64,000 nt of DNA from Cryobacterium sp. N22 (GCF_002929555.1 NZ_PJJP01000037.1:467-64466); one strand, 5' to 3'; shown: positions 35,249-44,477, counted from the stretch's first letter. Notes: generated by a model not told the origin, from the sequence alone. Program-made: numbers and translations.

Positions 35249-36736
35249 TTACCGACCTGCGGACATCCGAGCGGTTGTGTCGAATGCCTCGAGCTCGCTG
35301 GGGTGCAGCTGGTGCTGCACCACGAAGCTGCGGTCCTTGACGCGCCAGAGGCCTTGACCTGTCCCGAGCGCGGGGAGCAGCTGCTGCTCTGTTCCACTGA
35401 GCCCGAGGGCGCTCGCCGTGGACCCGAGCTGGTCCGGTTCCTGGCGGTAAACAATGCGAGTCTCGGCGTTGGCCAGCAGCGACGACGCTAGTGCGCGCAT
35501 TGCAGACCCGGAGTCGCCAACGTTGTCGAGGTCGCTGAGTTTGTGGAAGACGAGCATGTTGGCGATCCCGAAGTGTCGGGCTAGGCGCCACTGGGCGTCC
35601 ATGCGGCGTAAGAGTGCCGGGTAGGCCATGAGCCGCCAGGCTTCGTCGTAGATGACCCATCGTTGACCGCCGGCCGGATCGGCAAGCGCGGCTTCCATCC
35701 ATGCGGAAGAGCATGTCATGAGCACGGAGATGAGCGTTGTGTTCTCTGCGACACGTGAAAGGTCGAGCGAGACCATTGGGAGGGAAGGATCGAAACGCAC
35801 GGTAGACGGTCCGTCGAAGAGTCCGGCCAAGTCGCCGGACACCAACCGCCGCAACGCATGCCCCACAAGACGTCCATCCTCCGCGAGGCGGCCCTCGTCG
35901 TCCTCAGGGTTCGGGGCCAGGATACGATCCACAACCATCGGCAGGATAGGCACCTCAGCGCTTCGAACCGCATCCGCCAGAGCGAGGTCAATAGCGGTGT
36001 GCTCAAGCGGACTCAGCACTCGATCGAGCACCGTCTCGGCGAGCGCACCGATGAGCTCACGACGCCGCGATGCCAGTTGCGCCGCCCACTCGGCGTCTGT
36101 AGCGGATGCCGCCCGGTGACCTTCGTCGAGCGGGTTCAACCGGTTGCGCAGCCCGTGCCCGAGGATGATGGCTTTGCCACCGACGGCTTCGGCCACGACG
36201 GTGTGCTCGCCCTTCGGATCGCCAGGCACATAAACCCGGCGGCCGAACGGGAGAGAGCGGGTATAGAGAGACTTCGCGAGAGATGACTTGCCAGAGCCGA
36301 CGATGCCGGCAAGGACGATGTTCGGGGCGGTGATCATTCCGCGCTGGTAGAGCACCCAAGGGTCGTAGACGAAGGAGCCTCCGGAGTAGAGGTCTTGCCC
36401 GACGAAGACACCGGCCGAGCCCAGTCCGGCTTCGGCGAGGAAAGGGTAGTGACCCGACAGAGTGGCGGAGGTGTCCTGGTGCTTGGGCAGCCGGAGTCGG
36501 CCGGGCATTCGGAGCTGTGAGACCCCCGGCTCGCCGCCAGCGGCAAGAAAGTCGGCTGATCGAGCCTCGTCCCGTTCGGCCTGCCACCGCGTGCGCGCCT
36601 CGAGATGCCTCGCTCTCCGCGCATCAGCCACGATCTGTGCGGCTGAGCGTTTGCGCGCCTGGCGGTCGCGTCGAACTTCGCCGTGCGGCTCAAGCAGGTG
36701 AGTGGTGTGCAGGTGTTCGTCCGTTGAGTCCTTCAT
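35249..36736 (-). CDS. VirB4/TraC-like conjugation ATPase
   Basis: The 495-residue protein has the P-loop LAGIVGSGKSSLAKS (residues ~142-156). A further ATPase region follows with SLDLSRVAENTTLISVLM, and the Walker B-like WVIYDEAWRLMA with FHKLSDLDNVGD is as in VirB4 C-terminal domains. At 495 residues it corresponds to the motor half of VirB4; the N-terminal half may be supplied by the SCO6880-like product encoded upstream. It drives secretion-channel assembly. It overlaps the previous gene by ATGA. Confidence 0.88.
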   Translation of the reverse strand: MKDSTDEHLHTTHLLEPHGEVRRDRQARKRSAAQIVADARRARHLEARTRWQAERDEARSADFLAAGGEPGVSQLRMPGRLRLPKHQDTSATLSGHYPFLAEAGLGSAGVFVGQDLYSGGSFVYDPWVLYQRGMITAPNIVLAGIVGSGKSSLAKSLYTRSLPFGRRVYVPGDPKGEHTVVAEAVGGKAIILGHGLRNRLNPLDEGHRAASATDAEWAAQLASRRRELIGALAETVLDRVLSPLEHTAIDLALADAVRSAEVPILPMVVDRILAPNPEDDEGRLAEDGRLVGHALRRLVSGDLAGLFDGPSTVRFDPSLPMVSLDLSRVAENTTLISVLMTCSSAWMEAALADPAGGQRWVIYDEAWRLMAYPALLRRMDAQWRLARHFGIANMLVFHKLSDLDNVGDSGSAMRALASSLLANAETRIVYRQEPDQLGSTASALGLSGTEQQLLPALGTGQGLWRVKDRSFVVQHQLHPSELEAFDTTARMSAGR

Positions 36737-37170
36737 AGCGAGACCGCGGTCCCTGCCTTGTTGCTCGATTGGGCTCGATCGCTTACCCAGGTTGCGGCGG
36801 GCTTGCGGGACTGGGCCGGCTGGGTGGATACCGCCCTTGACGTTCGGGCAAGGTTCGGTTCAGGTTCATCGGGATACCGGCGCAACAGCGACACGTAGCC
36901 GAATCGTGCGTTGTAGGTCAGCGCGTAGGGCGATCCGTCGTCTTCGACGATCCGATCTGTCCGCCCGGCAGGGATCCGGTCGTAGACGTACCCGTTGGTG
37001 AGAGCAGCGTCAATCGTCTCGTCTCCGTAGTCCCACTGTTGTAGGTGCTCGATCGCCGCGATGGCACCCCTGAGATCGATCATGCCGAGCACTGCGTGCG
37101 CCTCATGTCCCTGTAAGAAGACGACACTGATCCAACGAGGTTCGGCTGTCCTCAGTCCTTCGTCAAACAT
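36733..37170 (-). CDS. Hypothetical protein of the transfer operon
   Basis: The ATG at 37170 with GGAG just upstream gives 145 residues; the open frame continues upstream to 37209. The first ~100 residues look globular (WISVVFLQGHEAHAVLGMID and IPAGRTDRIVEDDGSPYALT), and the last ~40 are disordered (SRAVSTQPAQSRKPAATW). I do not recognise a family. It lies between the SCO6880-like and VirB4-like genes and overlaps the latter by four bases, so it is co-expressed with the secretion system. Confidence 0.65.
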   Translation of the reverse strand: MFDEGLRTAEPRWISVVFLQGHEAHAVLGMIDLRGAIAAIEHLQQWDYGDETIDAALTNGYVYDRIPAGRTDRIVEDDGSPYALTYNARFGYVSLLRRYPDEPEPNLARTSRAVSTQPAQSRKPAATWVSDRAQSSNKAGTAVSL

Positions 37171-37212
37171 CTCAACTCCGATCGTTTGCTTCACGAGACA
37201 GGTGCGCACTGC

Positions 37213-38676
37213 TCACACACTTCGACAGAGGGGCAGCGCAGCGGCAGTGAACGCTTGCGCCTGTTGACCGACCAGCAGCCGTGTCTCGCATGAGCTCTGA
37301 ATGGCGGCCTGCTCGATCGACGCCACAGCGGCATCGAGCTCGTCGGTAGTGGATGCTGTCACGCACACGAGACCGGTTGCGCGAACAATGCCGTGGCCGG
37401 CGGTGAGCTCCGCCTCCTGCTGAAGGACGTCTTCGTACTCCGCGGTTGAACTGGCATCTTCGATCTGGCCGATCCGCCTGCGTTGGTGGGCATCGCTGAT
37501 TAGCTCGGTCTTCTTCTTGCGGAGATCGCGTGCGGCCTGATCCGCGCGAACGGGGAGATAGTGCAGCGAAAGCGTGCGGAGTACACCGTTGGTGAAGACG
37601 AGGGGCGACAGGAAGCCGGGGAACACCTGCGATCGGGGCCATTCGCTGATCCACAAGACCGCGTGGAAGGCACTGTCTGTGCGCAGACGGTCCCAGCTCT
37701 CGGTGACGGCGACGGGGCCGGCCGTGGCGAGCGACCGTCCAACGTCAGGATGCCGTTCCAGGTCGATGCCCACTGCCGGGTCATACGCGGTTCGCAATAT
37801 CTTGGCGAGATCATCGGCGGTGAGCCAGCTTCCAACGGAGAGGTCAGCGGACCGCAGCGCTGCCGTCAACGCCGTCATCTCTTGGCGGAGTACCGCTGCT
37901 GCACCGCGCATGCCGCCGCCTTGAGTTCGGACTTGGCGCGTGGCCGAAGCAAGGTCGACAGAGAGACTAATCGTGGTCGCGTGTCGTTCGCCAGCCGGGC
38001 CGGCCCTCCCGATGAGATCCCGGTACGTGACCGCAGCCCACCCGCCGTCATCGATGCCATGTTGCTCCCACCACTCGGCGAGCCCGGTGCCTGAATCAGG
38101 CAATGTGCGTTCCGACACCTGCAGACGAGCGATACGTCCTGACCTGCACGCACCCGCGAGCACACGTCCCCACCCAGTAACCCTTCGGTGTTGCTCACCG
38201 GGGTCGAGCAACGCGAAGGCCGGGTGGGACACCGCCACGACCGCGGTGAGAGTCTTCGCGTGCGGATCGTGGATCATGACCGCCCCGGTCTCGGGATCGT
38301 TCCATTCGCGAAGGGCGGCCGCGTCGCCGGGAAGGGACAGCGTTCCAACGGGGCGCGGCCGGATGATTCGACGCCGGTAGGTCAGCTGGCGGTAAGCGAC
38401 GCGCCACATCCACCGTGTGCCGACCGGCACCCACTCGACGAGCTTGCGACCGCGGATCGAGACACCCGCGATGACCGCGGCGGTCACCCAGACTGGACTT
38501 GTCCAGGCCAGGCCGGAGGCGCCAGCTGTGTACAGCGCTGTTACGAGGGTGAGCATCCCGATCGACAGTGCAATCAACTGTGGCAGCGACAGGCTCAGGA
38601 CGATGCCGCGTTTGGTCAGACGGGAGAATTGAACGGGGGACAGCTGGTACTTGGCGCGGTTCTCGTCGGCGTCCAT
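37213..38676 (-). CDS. SCO6880-like conjugation protein (PrgI/VirB3-VirB4 N-terminal type)
   Basis: The 487-residue protein starts with two transmembrane helices (LPQLIALSIGMLTLVTALYT and PVWVTAAVIAGVSI), a PrgI/VirB3-like layout. A soluble region similar in order to the N-terminal part of VirB4 follows (PETGAVMIHDPHAKTLTAVV and VSHPAFALLDPGEQHRRV). In actinobacterial elements this family always precedes the short VirB4-like ATPase, as here. Together they probably form the VirB3-VirB4 unit. The family name is from memory; the motor P-loop is absent. Confidence 0.82.
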   Translation of the reverse strand: MDADENRAKYQLSPVQFSRLTKRGIVLSLSLPQLIALSIGMLTLVTALYTAGASGLAWTSPVWVTAAVIAGVSIRGRKLVEWVPVGTRWMWRVAYRQLTYRRRIIRPRPVGTLSLPGDAAALREWNDPETGAVMIHDPHAKTLTAVVAVSHPAFALLDPGEQHRRVTGWGRVLAGACRSGRIARLQVSERTLPDSGTGLAEWWEQHGIDDGGWAAVTYRDLIGRAGPAGERHATTISLSVDLASATRQVRTQGGGMRGAAAVLRQEMTALTAALRSADLSVGSWLTADDLAKILRTAYDPAVGIDLERHPDVGRSLATAGPVAVTESWDRLRTDSAFHAVLWISEWPRSQVFPGFLSPLVFTNGVLRTLSLHYLPVRADQAARDLRKKKTELISDAHQRRRIGQIEDASSTAEYEDVLQQEAELTAGHGIVRATGLVCVTASTTDELDAAVASIEQAAIQSSCETRLLVGQQAQAFTAAALPLCRSV

Positions 38677-38678
38677 AA

Positions 38679-40070
38679 CTAAACGTCCTTACGGCCGAGT
38701 CCGGATGCTGAGGCGGGTGCCTCGGCTAGGGGCGTGGGAGTTCTTGGCTGCATGGGTCCGGGTTCCGGCGTAGGTGCGCTCGGTCCGGCGGTCTCACCGA
38801 CTGCCTGTGTGTGAGTGTCAGCAGTCTGTCCGAGCGCGTTGCCGAGTCCTGGTCCGGCCACCGCGGCGGCGCCGGCGACTGCTGCTCCAACCACGATTCC
38901 TGCGCTGCCTACCCCGGCCGCTGCTCCCGCACCGCCAGCTCCGGCTCCAGCACCGGCTCCGCCGGATGATGCAGGGCTGGACCCTCCGGCAGTAGGTCCC
39001 GGGCTCCCGGTCGGTGAAGCGGAGGTGGGTCCTGGCCCGGACGGAGAAGCGCTCGCTGTCTGAGGGGTTGGAGCCGTTGCCCCCTTCTCGTCGCCTCCGC
39101 TCGGGCCAAGAATCCTCTTGGCGCTGTCTGCCATGGGTGCGGCAGGCACAGGCACTGGACGGTTCAGGGCCGACTTCGCTTCCTGCTCACTCGACATGGC
39201 GTGGTACATGTCGAACCCGACGAAGCTGATGAACTTGTAGGTGATGTATGGCGCGAACGCGGCAATAAACATCAGCACGATCCCCGCGATCGGATCGCTA
39301 ACAGAGGCCAGATCAGCGTCGATCGGGGCCGAGACCTGCGCGACTGCCACCAGGAAGATCACGACGAGCACCAGCTTGGACAGGATGAGCGCGATTACAA
39401 AGGCGACCCATTTCGCGAACCATCCTTTGGCGGCATCCCAGGTTGCGCCCGCGAGGGCGATTGGCCCAAAGACGATCGCCACGAGCAGCAGTGCCTTCCG
39501 GATGAGGAGTGAGAACCAAACGATCGCTGCGGCGCTGATCGCAAGGGCAGACAGGAAGATCGTCACGATTGCGCCGACGCCGGGAGCAGCGACGTTTATA
39601 GCCGTGAGGCCGGCGGGGAGCAGTGCAATGCGGGCGCCCATGCCTTCCATGGTGTTGCCGCTTGCCTGAACGATTCCGATCGTCAGTTGATCAGTGATCT
39701 CGAGTAGCAGCGCTGTGATGGTGATGAGGACGAAGGCACCGAGCACTGACTTGGCCAGGCCGGTTGCGGCCCGGGCAAGGGCCGTCGGGTCGCGATGGAT
39801 AAGCCCAGTAATGAGTTGCAGGCAGAAGAGCACGAGTGTGACGAAGACCGCGACGCCGAAGAGCACGTTATAGACGTCGATGTAGCCAGGGTCGGTGACG
39901 TCGACGAGGGTGGTCGTGTCGAAGGCGGCCCACACCGATTCGAACAACCAGGCGGCGGCTGAGCCCATCGCGTTGGCGAGCCAATCGAATGGTGCCGCGA
40001 CCAGTGAGGCGGTGCCTTCGCCGACGGCATCGCACACGCTCGCGATCATCGGCACATCGCACACGCTCAT
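38679..40070 (-). CDS. TrbL/VirB6-like polytopic membrane protein
   Basis: The 463-residue protein has six or more transmembrane segments (for example VLFGVAVFVTLVLFCLQLIT, VLGAFVLITITALLLEITD, FLSALAISAAAIVWFSLLI and ALILSKLVLVVIFLVAVAQV). A long Ser/Pro/Gly/Ala-rich cytoplasmic or periplasmic tail (residues ~310-463) follows. This is the TrbL/VirB6 pattern, the core inner membrane channel component. The low-complexity tail is typical of actinobacterial versions. It ends two bases before the SCO6880-like gene. Confidence 0.88.
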   Translation of the reverse strand: MSVCDVPMIASVCDAVGEGTASLVAAPFDWLANAMGSAAAWLFESVWAAFDTTTLVDVTDPGYIDVYNVLFGVAVFVTLVLFCLQLITGLIHRDPTALARAATGLAKSVLGAFVLITITALLLEITDQLTIGIVQASGNTMEGMGARIALLPAGLTAINVAAPGVGAIVTIFLSALAISAAAIVWFSLLIRKALLLVAIVFGPIALAGATWDAAKGWFAKWVAFVIALILSKLVLVVIFLVAVAQVSAPIDADLASVSDPIAGIVLMFIAAFAPYITYKFISFVGFDMYHAMSSEQEAKSALNRPVPVPAAPMADSAKRILGPSGGDEKGATAPTPQTASASPSGPGPTSASPTGSPGPTAGGSSPASSGGAGAGAGAGGAGAAAGVGSAGIVVGAAVAGAAAVAGPGLGNALGQTADTHTQAVGETAGPSAPTPEPGPMQPRTPTPLAEAPASASGLGRKDV

Positions 40071-40100
40071 TGGCTCGCCTTGATCATGTCTGAGTCACGG

Positions 40101-40370
40101 TCAGACGGCTTGGCCGACGCCCCAAAAGAAGTTGACCAGCGTCACAGCCGCGCCGCAGATGATGGCTGCACCGCAGGACACGAGCACGCCGGTTTTTCCG
40201 CGCGAAGCGAGGTGCGGGTTGGACGAGTTTGCTCCGAAGCCCCAGACGATGGCAGCGACGATCAAGGCGAGCACGCTCAGGACGAGGCCGATGGTCATTA
40301 CCGCGCCTACAATGGTGCGCAATTGGTCGATGCCAGGTAGGCCCGTCCCATTTGGATCGATGTCGATCAC
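40101..40370 (-). CDS. Small two-helix membrane protein (DUF6112-like), copy 2
   Basis: From the GTG at 40370 (GGGAG upstream) the product has 89 residues. Two hydrophobic helices (IVGAVMTIGLVLSVLALIVAA and TGVLVSCGAAIICGAAVTLV) flank the segment NSSNPHLASRGKT, and it ends NFFWGVGQAV. The pattern of VirB2/PrgI-type pilins or small channel components fits. The next gene upstream encodes a paralogue with the same layout. Confidence 0.75.
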   Translation of the reverse strand: MIDIDPNGTGLPGIDQLRTIVGAVMTIGLVLSVLALIVAAIVWGFGANSSNPHLASRGKTGVLVSCGAAIICGAAVTLVNFFWGVGQAV

Positions 40371-40436
40371 AATTAGCTCCCTCGGTCGATGGACGTACGA
40401 CAGACAGGAGCGCACAGCATCCCGTGGGGGCGGCGG

Positions 40437-40703
40437 CTACAGAGTTGAACCGATGCCGATCAAGAAGTTGACCCAGGCGACACCGGCACCTGCCAGGGCT
40501 GCTGCACCGCAGGCAACCCAGAGCCCGGTGCGGGCACGGACGGCTGTTTGGAAGTTGCCGTTCGCCGAAGCGAGCGCCCAGGTGACGCCAGTGATGATCG
40601 TCATGAGCACCGAGATGATGAGCACAAAGGTGAGCAGGGCTCCGACGATGTTCTGCAACTCTTCGGCGCCACCAACTGCCCCGAAGTCGGGGAAGACGTC
40701 CAT
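40437..40703 (-). CDS. Small two-helix membrane protein (DUF6112-like), copy 1
   Basis: The ATG at 40703 with AAAGGA upstream gives 88 residues. It begins MDVFPDFGAVGGAEELQN, has two hydrophobic helices (IVGALLTFVLIISVLMTIIT and TGLWVACGAAALAGAGVAWV) and ends NFLIGIGSTL. It clearly resembles the 40101-40370 product (IVGA...G...CGAA...VNF). The longer upstream extension of the frame is not used because it overlaps the next gene. Confidence 0.75.
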   Translation of the reverse strand: MDVFPDFGAVGGAEELQNIVGALLTFVLIISVLMTIITGVTWALASANGNFQTAVRARTGLWVACGAAALAGAGVAWVNFLIGIGSTL

Positions 40704-40704
40704 G

Positions 40705-41874
40705 TCATACCGTCCTTTCTGGCGTGCATCCTGCTGTGGCGACCGCTGCACCTGCGACACCGGCGGCGCCGTTCTCGGCGAGCCACTCCTCAGCATTAAC
40801 AGCAGGATGGTCTGCTCCGCCCGGGTGGATCTCGAGGTGCAGGTGGGGGCCGGTCGATTTACCCGCTGAGCCGACATCGCCGATGTGTTGGCCGGCTGCA
40901 ACGCTGTCACCCTCGGTCACCAGGATGCCCACGTCGTACATGTGGGCGTAGTACGAGGCGACGCGCTCGCCGCCGACAGTGTGGTCGACGACGATCAGCC
41001 CTCCGTAGGTACCGCGTTGCCCGGCGAAGCTGACAATGCCATCGGCGACCGCGAGGATGGGGGTGCCTGCGGGCGCCGCGAGGTCACTTCCGGCGTGGAA
41101 CCTAGATTCACCGCTGTAGGGGTCGGTCCGCATTCCGAAGCTGTCTGTCTTCGTGTACGTGCCGTCGGGGAGAGGGAACGCCACCTGCGATGTCTCGGGA
41201 ACTTTCTGGTCGAACCCTGCGGCGCTCGCCGACTGCGGTCGAGTTAGCGCGGAGAGGATCGACTCTGCGACGGGCTGGAAGTTCTGGTACCGGTCCGGAT
41301 AGGCGCTGACTTCGACGGCCTGCGCCGCCTCGCCCGGGTCCAAGAACTGCCAACCTGGGATGTCCAGCAACCCACGAGGGGATCCGGCATTCGGCCCGGA
41401 AATCCCACCGAAGAATGCGCGTGCCTGGTAGTCCGGATCCATGAGCTCGGCCACCGTTCCCCAACCTGAAGCAGATCTCATCTGAAACAGGCCGAGGGAA
41501 TCATGATCGGAGCCGAGTCCGTCATTCGGATAGTTCCCTGACTCCGGATAGGCGCTGGTGTTGGCTAGCATCCGGAGCGTGGACTCCGTGAGCGCGGCCA
41601 TCAACGCAATGACGGCGCCCTCTCGGCCGACACCTGGTGTTTGTGCCCCCACTGTGGCGATTGTCGCGGCATGGGTGAGCTGGTTCTTGTTCAGAGTGAT
41701 CGAACGGCCATCGCGTGTCTGGGCCGTCAGCGAGTCGGGTACGCTGCCCACGGCGAGGGATATCGAACCGCATGAAATTGGCGCAGGACTCATGAGAGTG
41801 GCCACGCTCACCAGCCCGACCGCCGGGCCCAGGAGTACGAGAACAACGACGATGCCGATGAGCTTCTTCATCAC
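40705..41874 (-). CDS. Secreted peptidoglycan hydrolase: lytic transglycosylase-like plus M23 peptidase
   Basis: The 389-residue protein has an N-terminal signal or anchor helix (LIGIVVVLVLLGPAVGLVSV). A transglycosylase-like middle follows (ALTESTLRMLANTSAYPESG, then SLGLFQMRSASGWG), and then an M23 domain with HAGSDLAAPAGTPILAVADG (HxxxD) and GPHLHLEIHPG (HxH), the zinc ligands. It opens the cell wall for the secretion channel, the VirB1 role in Gram-positive systems. The GTG at 41874 is three bases before an in-frame ATG. Confidence 0.92.
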   Translation of the reverse strand: MMKKLIGIVVVLVLLGPAVGLVSVATLMSPAPISCGSISLAVGSVPDSLTAQTRDGRSITLNKNQLTHAATIATVGAQTPGVGREGAVIALMAALTESTLRMLANTSAYPESGNYPNDGLGSDHDSLGLFQMRSASGWGTVAELMDPDYQARAFFGGISGPNAGSPRGLLDIPGWQFLDPGEAAQAVEVSAYPDRYQNFQPVAESILSALTRPQSASAAGFDQKVPETSQVAFPLPDGTYTKTDSFGMRTDPYSGESRFHAGSDLAAPAGTPILAVADGIVSFAGQRGTYGGLIVVDHTVGGERVASYYAHMYDVGILVTEGDSVAAGQHIGDVGSAGKSTGPHLHLEIHPGGADHPAVNAEEWLAENGAAGVAGAAVATAGCTPERTV

Positions 41875-41880
41875 TCGCTG

Positions 41881-42531
41881 TCACTCCAGAGGCCGGCCGA
41901 GCTGCGAAAGTCTAAGGAGCGCACATCGCTGCCCTTCTGGGCATGCAATGAAAATAGTGAAAGCGACCGACCGCTCCGTGCGGATGACTTCTGTGTTCCA
42001 CGTACCCACTCGATGACTCGTTCCAACGACAGTGAAAGCAGCTGCGCCCGGCGGAATTTGTCCCGCTGCGGCTTGTTCCAGCGCCGCGGACCAAGACTCG
42101 GGTGCGGCAACTGATTCCACATCGAGCCGTTGTCGGGTCCCGTAGGCGCGCAGGCGTTCCCACATCTCGGGGCTCGGCAGGTAGCCCCGAACATCGGATG
42201 CCAGAGCCACCGCTTCATCTGCGTCGGCGAAGTCGAGTGGAACCTGCGCCCATTCGGCAGGGCCACCTTCATGCCTGGTGTCCCAATTGAAGAGCGCATG
42301 GGCCACGCTACGGGCGAAGAATTCGGGATTGGACGTCACGAGCACGGGGCGAGGTTCATCGGCGCGTTCAGGTGAGGACGGGGCCGATGTCTCGAGGGCA
42401 GGTCGATCCGGATGACTCTCCTTCTCGGGGCCTCGCAGCAAGCCGTACGCGCCGATGGCCATGAGCAGAATCAGCGTGAGGCCGCCGCAGACGACCGCGA
42501 TGATGAAACGCCGCTGATGGACGAAGCGCAT
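41881..42531 (-). CDS. Bitopic membrane protein of the transfer operon (VirB8/TcpC-like by position)
   Basis: The ATG at 42531 follows GAGGAG. The 216-residue product has one N-terminal helix (FIIAVVCGGLTLILLMAIGAYG), a polar Pro/Ser linker and an extracellular domain of ~140 residues (SNPEFFARSVAHALFNWDTR and SHRVGTWNTEVIRTERSVAF). This topology and the conserved-looking NTF2-like start FARSVAHALFNWDT match VirB8/TcpC-type proteins. The assignment rests on topology, position and one segment only. Confidence 0.68.
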   Translation of the reverse strand: MRFVHQRRFIIAVVCGGLTLILLMAIGAYGLLRGPEKESHPDRPALETSAPSSPERADEPRPVLVTSNPEFFARSVAHALFNWDTRHEGGPAEWAQVPLDFADADEAVALASDVRGYLPSPEMWERLRAYGTRQRLDVESVAAPESWSAALEQAAAGQIPPGAAAFTVVGTSHRVGTWNTEVIRTERSVAFTIFIACPEGQRCALLRLSQLGRPLE

Positions 42532-42576
42532 ATCAGGCTCCTCAATTCCATCCGACCAGGTCGGCCATCCAGAAGA

Positions 42577-43650
42577 TCATCTGCTTGCCGATATCGGAGC
42601 CATGCCGCGGGAAGTGTCACGCAGGGCGCGTAGTCGCTTAGCGAAAGCGATGGTGCCGGCAAGGATCTCTTCGAATTCTTCCCATTGCTCATCCGTGAGT
42701 TGGGCGGAGATCTCGGCGATGTCGTAGCGCAGCCACCATTCACTCAGATCGGTCCACAAGTAGACGAACGAACGGACGGGGAGCTTGGTGTCAGCCGTGG
42801 CGGCCAACCGAGTCTTCCTAGACTTTGTTGCGGTCTTCGCGCGCGCGAGCGCTTCTTGAGCAAGGCGTTCGAGGTCGGCATCTGGAGTTAGCGGAGCAGC
42901 GGCGAGAACCCGGGTCGCACTCGTCGACGACGCTTCGCGGATGCCCGCGGGCTGCGTCGGGTCTGCGGCCATCCGTTCAAGTTCGAGTACGGCAGCGTGA
43001 GTGTTCATCCGGTGGTGTGCGGACGAGACGGAGCCTCCGTCTTGAATCGAGGCGAGTTCAGCACGTGCGCGGCTACGCAGCGCCTCGTCGACACTCTCGT
43101 CGGCCGCGATCCGTTGCAATTCGCCGATGCGCTCAAGTGTCGTGTACGAGCGTCGACCGGTCACGAAAAGAGCTGCCTGTGCGCGGGTATCACCATTGAG
43201 CGCCGTGAACGGTGCCGCCACCGTGGCGGCACCGTCTGATCGGGGCTTCTCTTGCTCTGCGCCAAATCGCGAAGCCTCCTGACGGCGGCTCGCATCCTCA
43301 GCTAGAAGCACCTTGACCTCCCGATAAAGTGTGGCTGCCTCAGTCGGGCTCAGTGATTTGTGAAGCGCGTTGTCCTCCTGCTCCGCAAGCAGCAGAGTCA
43401 GTTGCTCGGAGATTCCGGAGCGGACCCAGACGTTGAGCCTGCGCACGCCGAGTTGCCGAAGCGCGGCGAGCCGGCGGGCGCCGCACACAAGAGTGCCGTC
43501 GGGTGTGACCGTGATCGGCTGCAGGAGCCCTTGCCGCTCAATCGAGGCTGCGAGCATGTCGATATCGCCGAGGTCGGTCCGATGCCGCGAACCGATCCGA
43601 ATGGAGTCGATCGATCGCTCCAACTCGATGTGGCCCGGAGAGATGGTCAT
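42577..43650 (-). CDS. ParB-like nuclease-domain protein of the ICE
   Basis: From the ATG at 43650 the product has 357 residues. The N-terminal ParB/Srx fold is clear (SIRIGSRHRTDLGDIDMLAA, ERQGLLQPITVTPDG and VCGARRLAALRQLG). A helical middle (LAEQEDNALHKSLSPTEAATLYREV) resembles the ParB helix-turn-helix region. The long C-terminal part ends WLRYDIAEISAQLTDEQWEE. It overlaps the next upstream gene (ATGA). It might act in partition, regulation or relaxosome assembly; no adjacent ParA of the same operon exists. Confidence 0.85.
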   Translation of the reverse strand: MTISPGHIELERSIDSIRIGSRHRTDLGDIDMLAASIERQGLLQPITVTPDGTLVCGARRLAALRQLGVRRLNVWVRSGISEQLTLLLAEQEDNALHKSLSPTEAATLYREVKVLLAEDASRRQEASRFGAEQEKPRSDGAATVAAPFTALNGDTRAQAALFVTGRRSYTTLERIGELQRIAADESVDEALRSRARAELASIQDGGSVSSAHHRMNTHAAVLELERMAADPTQPAGIREASSTSATRVLAAAPLTPDADLERLAQEALARAKTATKSRKTRLAATADTKLPVRSFVYLWTDLSEWWLRYDIAEISAQLTDEQWEEFEEILAGTIAFAKRLRALRDTSRGMAPISASR

Positions 43651-44477
43651 ACCCGCACTCCCGGTGCGTTGATCACGATGTCGGAGGCCAGGTCGTCGTC
43701 GCGAAGGAGCGCTCGCAATGGCTCGCCGATGAGCAATCGAAGCAGAATGCCGCGGCCGGCGGCGGTGTGGGCATGCAGCGGATCGCAGTTCCCTAGGAGT
43801 GCTCGAAGCATGGACATCCACGCCGGCTGTGGGATGTCCAAGTGCGCTCGGGCGGAGTAGTCGCGGCGCAGAGACTCAAAAGCGGAGGGGCGTGAACTAG
43901 CGTCCGCGAGTCGGCTGCAGATGTATTCGACGCAACTTCGTGCTCGGTCAGACGGCCAGCCCAGCAGCGTGAACAGCATAATTGCATCTTCGATGGCCGG
44001 TTCGACTTCTGGTAGCGGTGACACATCGTTTTGAGGTTCGACCGGATCGGTGCGGAATGCACGGTGATACTCCGGCAGAGGGTGATCCCGATCGCTGAAG
44101 CGTTCGGCGTCGTGGTAACTCGAGATCTTGCGTCGGCGCGCTTGGTGCACCGAGCACAACAGCCCCTGCGCCCGTTCCTCCGCGATGCAGGTCACTTGCA
44201 CGGCCCGGGTCACGATTGCCCAAGGATCATCAGCGCGCAACGCCGACGGCGCTCGCATGGCGTCGTACGCCGCCGCGGCGGCTTCCCAGGGATCCAGGCC
44301 GTGTCTGTGCGCCAGGGCCGCGTAGCGTTTGGCGGCGTATTGCATGAGCTCGGATGCCTCGGGGTCGGTCCGCCAGCTGAGACCGCCGTCGGCCTGCAAT
44401 CGGGCGAGCACCCTTCTCAGCCCCTCGGAGTCGTGAAACCCCCTCGAATCTGACCCCCGGTGTGTGGACCATTCCAT
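43647..44477 (-). CDS. Conserved ICE protein with sigma-factor-like region
   Basis: The ATG at 44477 with GGAGG upstream gives 276 residues. The segment LMQYAAKRYAALAHRHGLDP, continuing WEAAAAAYDAMRAPSALRAD and DPWAIVTRAVQVTCIAEERA, is like region 2 of sigma-70-type factors. The C-terminal half (YDIPQPAW-like) is not recognised. It overlaps the ParB-like gene by ATGA. It may be a regulator of the transfer operon. The likeness was judged by eye. Confidence 0.6.
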   Translation of the reverse strand: MEWSTHRGSDSRGFHDSEGLRRVLARLQADGGLSWRTDPEASELMQYAAKRYAALAHRHGLDPWEAAAAAYDAMRAPSALRADDPWAIVTRAVQVTCIAEERAQGLLCSVHQARRRKISSYHDAERFSDRDHPLPEYHRAFRTDPVEPQNDVSPLPEVEPAIEDAIMLFTLLGWPSDRARSCVEYICSRLADASSRPSAFESLRRDYSARAHLDIPQPAWMSMLRALLGNCDPLHAHTAAGRGILLRLLIGEPLRALLRDDDLASDIVINAPGVRV

